The notes under the pieces were generated by a model, which saw only the letters and a list, made by a program, of their open reading frames with translations, was not told where the DNA came from and did no database searches. From positions 2,768,821 through 2,832,820 of the forward strand of contig NW_008705562.1 of NCBI RefSeq assembly GCF_000186865.1: 64,000 nt of DNA, given 5' to 3'. This DNA is from Aureococcus anophagefferens. Lineage: Eukaryota; Sar; Pelagophyceae; Pelagomonadales; Pelagomonadaceae. Position 1 is the stretch's first letter; each line of letters opens with the position of its first letter. A program made the translations under genes and the position numbers. Positions 58,785-64,000 of this stretch are shown here, piece by piece.

Positions 58785-58965
58785 CGCGTTGCTGGCGTGT
58801 TGCGGCGCGTTGCGCGCGGGCTATCGAGGCGTCAAATGAGGGACCATCGCCTGGTTTACAGCCTTGCTAATCGAGGCACCATGCCTGTCCAGGTGTGGCA
58901 ACGCGCTCCTCCTCCTTCAAGGTGAATTCAATCCGGCGGTCGACCCGCAAGCACACGGTACTTTA

Positions 58966-60285
58966 CTAAGCGGCGTAGCGCGGGGCCGCGGTCGGGAGGT
59001 TCGCGATGGCCGCGGCCGCTGGCGAGCCGCGCGGCGCGCCGAGGAGGAGCTCGCGCTTCGGATAGCGCGGGTCGTCCGCCGGGAGGTCGAGGAGGCGGAC
59101 GACGTAGCCCCGCTCCGCGGCGTAGGCGAGGCGGTCCGTCTCGACGACGCGCTTCGCCCGCCGCTGGACGCGCGCGACGTCGTCGTCGTCGTCCGCACCC
59201 ACCCCATAATCCGCGGCGGCGGCGAGGACCCCCCACTCGGAGGCGTCCTCGAGCTCGGAGGCGAGCCAGCGGCTCCGCGGGTACTCGACGTTCGACGGCC
59301 GCGCGGCCCTCTGCGCCGACGTCCGGGGCATGCGGCCGCCGACGACGGCGCGGTCCGTGAGCGACTTCCCTAGGCAACAGGGGGAGATGGCGAACGGAAT
59401 TTGAGCGTCGAGGGCCGCGTCCATGGCCAGGTCGCTGACGGCGCCGCACGCGTGCAGCGACACGACGCAGTCCGTGTCGCGCACGGTGAGCGCCGCCGCG
59501 TCCGCTTCGAGAGCGCGGACGTTGGCGCCCGCGCGCGCCTCCAAGAGCCGCAGGGTCTCGCCGTTGATGTCGACGGCGACGACCTCGTCGAGGGCCCAGA
59601 GCCCGAGGGGCACCGCGAGGTTCCCCGTGCCGGCGCCGACGTCGACGCAGCGCCGCCGCGCGGAGCCCGCGAGGAGCGCCGGCAGCACGGCCCCAAAGGC
59701 CTCGACGGCGAGGCGCTTCCGCGCCGCGCGCGCGCCCCGGAGCCGCCCGCCGCGCGCCGGATCCGCGTCCGCGGGCATCGCCGCCCAGTCGACCGCCGGA
59801 GCCGCGAGGACGCGCGGCTCGGCGACGCTCGAGAAGCGGTCCACGAGCTCGCGGCGCCGCGCCCTTTTTCGGTCGCCCGCGCGCCGCCTCGCCTCCGCGC
59901 GCCGCGCCCGCTCGGCGACGTCGACCGCGGGCGCCTCGCGCGGCGCCTCGGCCCGCGGCGGCTCCACGACGCACCGCTGGCGGTCCTCCCCGACGACCGC
60001 GCGCCCGTCCAAGGCGGCCACGCACGCGCGCGCGTCGTCTCCCTCGGCGAAGGAGAGCCGCGCCGACCCGCCGTGCTGCTTCTGCGCGTCCCTCTTGCGC
60101 CGCCGGTCCACGCCCTTGACCTCGATGCCGTGCGGCGCGATGTTGACGCGGTCGCAAGCCGTCCGCAAGCTCGCCTCCACGGACGCGACCGACGTCGTCC
60201 ACGGCAGGTTGCTCACGCGCACGTGGACTGGCGGACTCAGGGCCATTGCGCCCGAGATGGCCAGGAGGAAGGCTGCCATCATCAT
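58966..60285 (-). CDS. RRM plus METTL25/GSTCD-like methyltransferase
   Basis: 439 residues from the ATG triplet at 60279-60285. The first 20 residues (MMMAAFLLAISGAMA) look like a signal peptide or organelle leader. An RRM-like domain follows at about 20-100 (VHVRVSNLPWTTSVASVE). Residues 195-320 contain the SAM-dependent methyltransferase core: CVDVGAGTGNLAVPLGLWAL, VVAVDINGETLRLLEARA, and CVVSLHACGAVSDLAM then ISPCCLGKS, the METTL25/GSTCD-style (methyltransferase 32) pattern in which the Cys pair and LHACG are conserved. Substrate unknown. RRM, methyltransferase and apparent leader together suggest an organellar RNA methyltransferase, as an inference. Confidence 0.75.
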   Translation of the reverse strand: MMMAAFLLAISGAMALSPPVHVRVSNLPWTTSVASVEASLRTACDRVNIAPHGIEVKGVDRRRKRDAQKQHGGSARLSFAEGDDARACVAALDGRAVVGEDRQRCVVEPPRAEAPREAPAVDVAERARRAEARRRAGDRKRARRRELVDRFSSVAEPRVLAAPAVDWAAMPADADPARGGRLRGARAARKRLAVEAFGAVLPALLAGSARRRCVDVGAGTGNLAVPLGLWALDEVVAVDINGETLRLLEARAGANVRALEADAAALTVRDTDCVVSLHACGAVSDLAMDAALDAQIPFAISPCCLGKSLTDRAVVGGRMPRTSAQRAARPSNVEYPRSRWLASELEDASEWGVLAAAADYGVGADDDDDVARVQRRAKRVVETDRLAYAAERGYVVRLLDLPADDPRYPKRELLLGAPRGSPAAAAIANLPTAAPRYAA

Positions 60286-60417
60286 CCCTCGACTGCGGCA
60301 CCACTGCAACATGAACCACCCGAATCGTGTCGCAGCGCCCGCACGCCTCGCGCCGGCGGCCGACCGAGCGGGAACCGACGGCGCGCCGGTGGCTATGTTA
60401 CTCCCCTAGAGCGCCCC

Positions 60418-61914
60418 CTAGAGGGAGTCGATGCACGGGCGGTAGGGGACGTCCATGATGCGGTTCTTCGAGAGGCACTTGGCCTTTGCGTTCGCGTCGA
60501 GCGGCCGGCGGCGGTTGATGATGGGGCAGCGGCGGTGGCCGCAGAGCCGGAGCTGGTTGTGGAGGATGAGGTCGCACTTGGCGCAGGCGATGACGTCGCA
60601 GTCCCAGCAGAACATGGTCGCGGGCTCGGACGAGCACCGCTTGCACCGCTCGTCGGCGATGGACCGGATGACGTGCGCGCGGAGGCGCATGGGCTTGGCC
60701 TCGGCGCGGGGGCCGACGTGGACGATGTCGCAGCAGTCCTGGCAGTAGAAGGCGCGGCAGGAGCCGCAGCGCACCGTCGCCGCGCAGACGCAGCGCGAGC
60801 AGACCTCCGTCGCCGTCGGTTTGACGAAGTGGTTCACGGAGATCGTCGGCGCGGACCAGGACCCGGCGAGGGAGTAGGGCGAGTCGACGCTCCGCGCCGC
60901 GAGGGACCGGCCCGGCGACGCGGGCCCCGGCGACGCGAGCGCCGCCGCGGGCGCGGCGAGCGCCGCCGCGGGCGCGGGCGCCGCGGCCGTCGCCGCGGGC
61001 GCGAACGTCGCCGCGGGCGCCGTCAGGGGCCGCAGGGGGCTCGCGGCGGACCCCGGGGGGCTCCCGCGCCGGGAGCCCGCCGTCGCCGCGCGGCGCCGCG
61101 GGTCGGGGGTCCGCGGCAGCAGGGACGGCTTGCCCCCTATCCGGCTCAGCGTGAGGCTCCGGTCGAAGGACCGGATCTTCGAGCTCCGCAGCTTGTCCGC
61201 GGGCACGCCGCCGTAGGCGAGCACCTCGTGGTGCTTCGCGTGGCGCCGCATGAAGATCATGAACTCCTGCACGGAGATGAGCCCGGACCGGTCCACGTCC
61301 AGGGCCTTCCAGAGCCCCCGGACGGCCTCGTCGCCGAGCTCCTCGGGCTTGAGGTTCAGGCCCGGGAAGGACGTGCGCACGACGGCCTCGATCTCCTCGA
61401 AGCCCATGGACCCGCTCTCGTCCGTGTCCATGCGCCGGAAGATCTTGAACCAGTTGCCGCCCGCCTTGTGCCACTTGTCGGCCGCGCCGTTCATCGTCGC
61501 GAGGCACGCGCTTAGCGCGCGCTGGTGCTCGACGTGGCTGTAGTCGGGCCAGGTGCTGATCTTGAAGAGGTAGAGCGCGCTCTGGAACTCGTCGGGCGTC
61601 AGCTCGCCGCTCCGGTCCTCGTCGACGTACTTCCAGAGCGACAGGAGCTCGCCGCGCGAGATGAGCTCCTCGCCGAGGCCCAGGCGGATGCGCACGGCCT
61701 CGTCGAGCTCCTTGAGCGTGATGCGGTTCGACCCGTCGACGTCGATCTCCTTGAACATGCGCTTGAAGTTGCCCGCGATGCTGCTGTGGACGCCGCGCCG
61801 CCGGAACTCGCGCGCCAGCGCCCGGTCGATCTTCAGCGCGATGCCCCGCAGCTCCGTCTCGTCGAGGTCCTTGGCCGCGGAGACGTCCATGCTCGGCGGG
61901 GTCGCCGGCGCCAT
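60418..61914 (-). CDS. EF-hand protein with C-terminal B-box-like zinc fingers
   Basis: 498 residues. Four EF-hand-type loops lie at about residues 55-70 (DVDGSNRITLKEL), 92-106 (DEDRSGELTPDEF), 160-175 (DTDESGSMGFEEI) and 207-221 (DVDRSGLISVQEF), each with the Asp-x-Asp-x-Ser-Gly pattern. A disordered Pro/Ala-rich linker follows. The C-terminal 120 residues have three Cys/His clusters (CSRCVCAATVRCGSCRAFYC, CKRCSSEPATMFCWDCDV, then CGHRRC) like B-box zinc fingers. It should bind Ca2+ and possibly RNA or protein. The fusion is uncommon. Confidence 0.8.
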   Translation of the reverse strand: MAPATPPSMDVSAAKDLDETELRGIALKIDRALAREFRRRGVHSSIAGNFKRMFKEIDVDGSNRITLKELDEAVRIRLGLGEELISRGELLSLWKYVDEDRSGELTPDEFQSALYLFKISTWPDYSHVEHQRALSACLATMNGAADKWHKAGGNWFKIFRRMDTDESGSMGFEEIEAVVRTSFPGLNLKPEELGDEAVRGLWKALDVDRSGLISVQEFMIFMRRHAKHHEVLAYGGVPADKLRSSKIRSFDRSLTLSRIGGKPSLLPRTPDPRRRAATAGSRRGSPPGSAASPLRPLTAPAATFAPAATAAAPAPAAALAAPAAALASPGPASPGRSLAARSVDSPYSLAGSWSAPTISVNHFVKPTATEVCSRCVCAATVRCGSCRAFYCQDCCDIVHVGPRAEAKPMRLRAHVIRSIADERCKRCSSEPATMFCWDCDVIACAKCDLILHNQLRLCGHRRCPIINRRRPLDANAKAKCLSKNRIMDVPYRPCIDSL

Positions 61915-62132
61915 GATGGCCGGAGGGTCGCCGGCGCGCGCGGCGACAGGCGGCAGCCCGACAGCGCGCTCTCAGAGGAGAATGATTTATTTGCGGTTGT
62001 TGAGTTTCTTGAGGCCGACGTGTCTTTTTCAAGCGCGGTTCTCGCGCCGGTAGGGCAGCCTCGGCGCGCGGCCTCGTCGGCGGCACCCGGCGGCGGCGGC
62101 GGCGGCTCGCCGCGGAGCGCCGCCGCGCCGCC

Positions 62133-64000
62133 ATGTCGCTCTCCTTCCGGCTGCTGGACTGCACCTTCGCCAAGCCCTGCCAGTACTTCATCAGCCTCCA
62201 GCTCGACGACCACAAGAAGCGGCTGCGGACCAAGGTCTCCGACGAGACGGCGAAGCCGGCCTTCGACCAGGTCTTCGACCTCGGCGACTTCGAGGAGGAC
62301 TTCGCGGAGCTGACGGGCGCGACGCGGCGGCTCACGCTCGACGCCTTCGTCGTGCTCGGCCGCGAGGGCGCGTCGTCGACGCACCAGCTCCTCGGGACCG
62401 CGTCCGTGGCGCTGCCGGCGGCGCCGGCGTCGCCGGGGGCGTCGCCCCCCCGCGTCGAGCACCACAACCTCACGTTCACGCGCAAGGAGACGAAGACGAA
62501 CGGCGAGATCCCCGTCGGCCGCTTCCGCCTCGAGATCGCCGTCGGCGCGGCCGGCGCCGCGGCGCCGCCGGGCGCCGCGGCCGGCGCCGCGGCCGCGGCC
62601 GCGACGCCGCGCCTCGGCGCGGACCGCGCCCAGGTCGTCGTCCACGCGCGGAGCGCGGCCTTCGCCGGCGCCGCGGGCCTCGCGGGCCCCGTCGCGCTCC
62701 GGTGCCGCGTCGACGGCGGCGGCGGCGGCGGCGCCGGCGCCGGCGTCGCGGCGACGCGGCCCGCGGCGCTCGCCGGGCCCGACGGCGCCGCGTCCTGGAA
62801 CGAGATCGTCGTCCTCGAGGCGCCGCGCGAGCCCCGCGACGGCGAGGCCCTCGTCCTCGAACTCGTCGACGGCGCCGGCGCGGTCCTCGGCGCCGCGGCC
62901 GCGCCGCTCGCCGCGCTCGCGCCCTTCAACGGCTACACCTTCGAGGCGCCCGTCGCTCTAGGAACGGGCACGGCGACGCTCTTCGCGACGGCGACGGCCC
63001 ACGACCCCGCGCCGCCCTTCGCGCACGCCGTCGTCGTGTCCGCGCCGGAGCTCGCGTTCGCCGCCGGCGCCGCGCCGCCCGGCGCCGTGGTCGCCGTCGT
63101 CCAGCTCGCCGACGCCGACGCCGCCGAGGCATTGGTACACAACACCAACACGCCCTTCCCGACGGCGGCGCCGCCGGGCGCGCCGGGCGCGCCGCCCTTC
63201 GCGCACCGCAAGCCCACGCTCTCCGCGCCGGTGGAGGACGGCCGGGCCGCGTGGGACGACCGCGTCGTCTTCCCCGTGGGGGCGTTGGACGGCGCGGCGC
63301 CGGTCCACGGCGACCTCGCGACCTACCCGGCGGCGCTCGACCGCGCCGCGGCCGTCGTCGAGTTCTACGGCGCGGACGCGGGCGCGGCGGGCCCGCCGCG
63401 GCGCTTCCTCGGCGCGTGCGCGCTGCCCGTCGCGCGCGCGGGCGCGCCCGCGCGCGCGGCCGTCGTCGGCCCCGACGGCGCGCGCGTCGGCGCCTTCGCC
63501 GCGCGCGTCGACGTCGAGACGCGCGAGGGCCTCGGCGAGCGCGCCGGCAAGGAAACGCCGCGGACGGCGGCGACGCCGCCGGTCGCGGCGGCCGCGCGGC
63601 GCGCGGCGACGCCCGACGCGGCGCTGTCGACGTCGACGGACTGGGAGCCCCCGCCGGGCCCGCGGAGCGGCGACGGCGCGCCGGACGCGCGCGCGCGCGC
63701 GCTCGCCGACGACGTCGCGCAGAAGCAGCTCGCGATCCAGCGCCTCGTCGGCGAGCTCGAGGCGCGCGGCGCGGCGCTCCGGACCTGCGGCGGCGAGATC
63801 GACGCGCTGCGGCGCCGCGGCGCGGCCCTCGAGGCCGACAAGGGCGCCCTGGCGGCGCAGATCGCCGCGGCCGCCGAGGCGAAGGACCGCGAGTGGCGCG
63901 GCCTCGAGCGGCTTTTAGCCGACGGCGGCGACCTCGAGCGCTTCGACGGCGCGGGCGCCGCGACGAAGTTCCAGATCCTGGCCCACCTCTGCACGTCCCT
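62133..64000 (+). CDS. N-terminal C2 (NT-C2) and coiled-coil protein, 3'-partial
   Basis: The frame is open from the ATG at 62133 to the window end, at least 622 residues. Residues 1-130 look like an NT-C2 domain (FRLLDCTFAKPCQYFISLQ, DLGDFEEDFAEL, HHNLTFTRKETKTN). The next 300 residues have the alternating pattern of two further C2-like or beta domains rich in Ala/Gly. From residue 525 on it becomes helical and coiled-coil-like (DVAQKQLAIQRLVGELEARG). The stop codon and the rest lie beyond the window. Confidence 0.7.
   Translation, partial: MSLSFRLLDCTFAKPCQYFISLQLDDHKKRLRTKVSDETAKPAFDQVFDLGDFEEDFAELTGATRRLTLDAFVVLGREGASSTHQLLGTASVALPAAPASPGASPPRVEHHNLTFTRKETKTNGEIPVGRFRLEIAVGAAGAAAPPGAAAGAAAAAATPRLGADRAQVVVHARSAAFAGAAGLAGPVALRCRVDGGGGGGAGAGVAATRPAALAGPDGAASWNEIVVLEAPREPRDGEALVLELVDGAGAVLGAAAAPLAALAPFNGYTFEAPVALGTGTATLFATATAHDPAPPFAHAVVVSAPELAFAAGAAPPGAVVAVVQLADADAAEALVHNTNTPFPTAAPPGAPGAPPFAHRKPTLSAPVEDGRAAWDDRVVFPVGALDGAAPVHGDLATYPAALDRAAAVVEFYGADAGAAGPPRRFLGACALPVARAGAPARAAVVGPDGARVGAFAARVDVETREGLGERAGKETPRTAATPPVAAAARRAATPDAALSTSTDWEPPPGPRSGDGAPDARARALADDVAQKQLAIQRLVGELEARGAALRTCGGEIDALRRRGAALEADKGALAAQIAAAAEAKDREWRGLERLLADGGDLERFDGAGAATKFQILAHLCTS

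Noticed and set aside
1..64000. A bacterial or viral source, given the high GC and dense genes
   Set aside because: Spliceosomal introns, COG4, IFT122, VAMP7, PRP38B and TOP3B are eukaryotic nuclear genes; no ribosome-binding sites or operons are seen.

Overview
This window is a piece of a nuclear genome from a photosynthetic stramenopile, most likely the pelagophyte Aureococcus anophagefferens or a close relative. That is an inference. It rests on the very high GC content, eukaryotic genes packed almost end to end on both strands, short spliceosomal introns (many with GC-AG ends), two runs of N from a draft assembly, a protein with a heterokont-type plastid-targeting start, an IFT-B/A type ciliary gene, and above all several introner elements, which are known from Aureococcus. 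About 33 protein genes can be supported. No rRNA, tRNA or CRISPR array was seen.

Layout. 1-3.1 kb: the end of a coiled-coil protein facing a multi-pass membrane protein, with an 85-bp tandem duplication across their shared 3' ends. 3.1-4.66 kb: a gene-free stretch holding a 28-nt inverted repeat. 4.7-15.7 kb: a WW protein, a FAM32A-like protein, a three-exon ubiquitin-conjugating enzyme, COG4, a possibly lipid-anchored protein, a BMT5-like/FDX-ACB methyltransferase, a seven-segment membrane protein and an amino-acid permease. 15.8-24.7 kb: one giant gene of about 2,900 residues split by an introner. 24.9-28.9 kb: a secreted alpha/beta hydrolase with an Asp at the nucleophile position, an unknown protein and a DUF4476/villin-headpiece protein with an assembly gap. 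29-35.5 kb: IFT122, a TauE/SafE permease and an RRM protein with a frameshift. 35.6-41.9 kb: a NodZ/FUT8-like glycosyltransferase, a plastid DUF1350 protein, a PhyH-like dioxygenase carrying an introner, CDC123 and an F-box-like protein. 42-47 kb: a PH/C2/MCTP-like membrane tether carrying two introners. 47.3-64 kb: a Cys-rich secreted protein, a PDZ-PX-VPS9 protein, VAMP7, a WW-cyclin protein, PRP38B, topoisomerase III-beta, an RRM-METTL25-like methyltransferase, an EF-hand/B-box protein and a truncated C2/coiled-coil protein.

The standout system is the introners. Four elements of 192-203 bp (17860-18051, 39318-39520, 44657-44859, 45707-45904) share internal sequence. Three have clear terminal inverted repeats, and all four sit between 8-bp direct repeats inside genes. 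The host coding frame is restored, exactly in three cases, if the left repeat gives the donor (GT or GC) and the element's last bases give the AG acceptor. Because the inverted termini read CTG/CAG, either orientation can supply an AG, and both orientations occur here. A fifth, 85-bp intron (4996-5080) also lies in an 8-bp direct repeat. These are non-autonomous DNA-transposon-like units behaving as ready-made introns.

Functionally the genes are mainly housekeeping: membrane traffic (COG4, VAMP7, VPS9/PX, MCTP-like), RNA metabolism (PRP38B, TOP3B, BMT5-like, RRM), translation assembly (CDC123) and ubiquitin (E2, F-box). Several unusual domain fusions are present. There is no operon structure; neighbours are often divergent or tail-to-tail with very short gaps.
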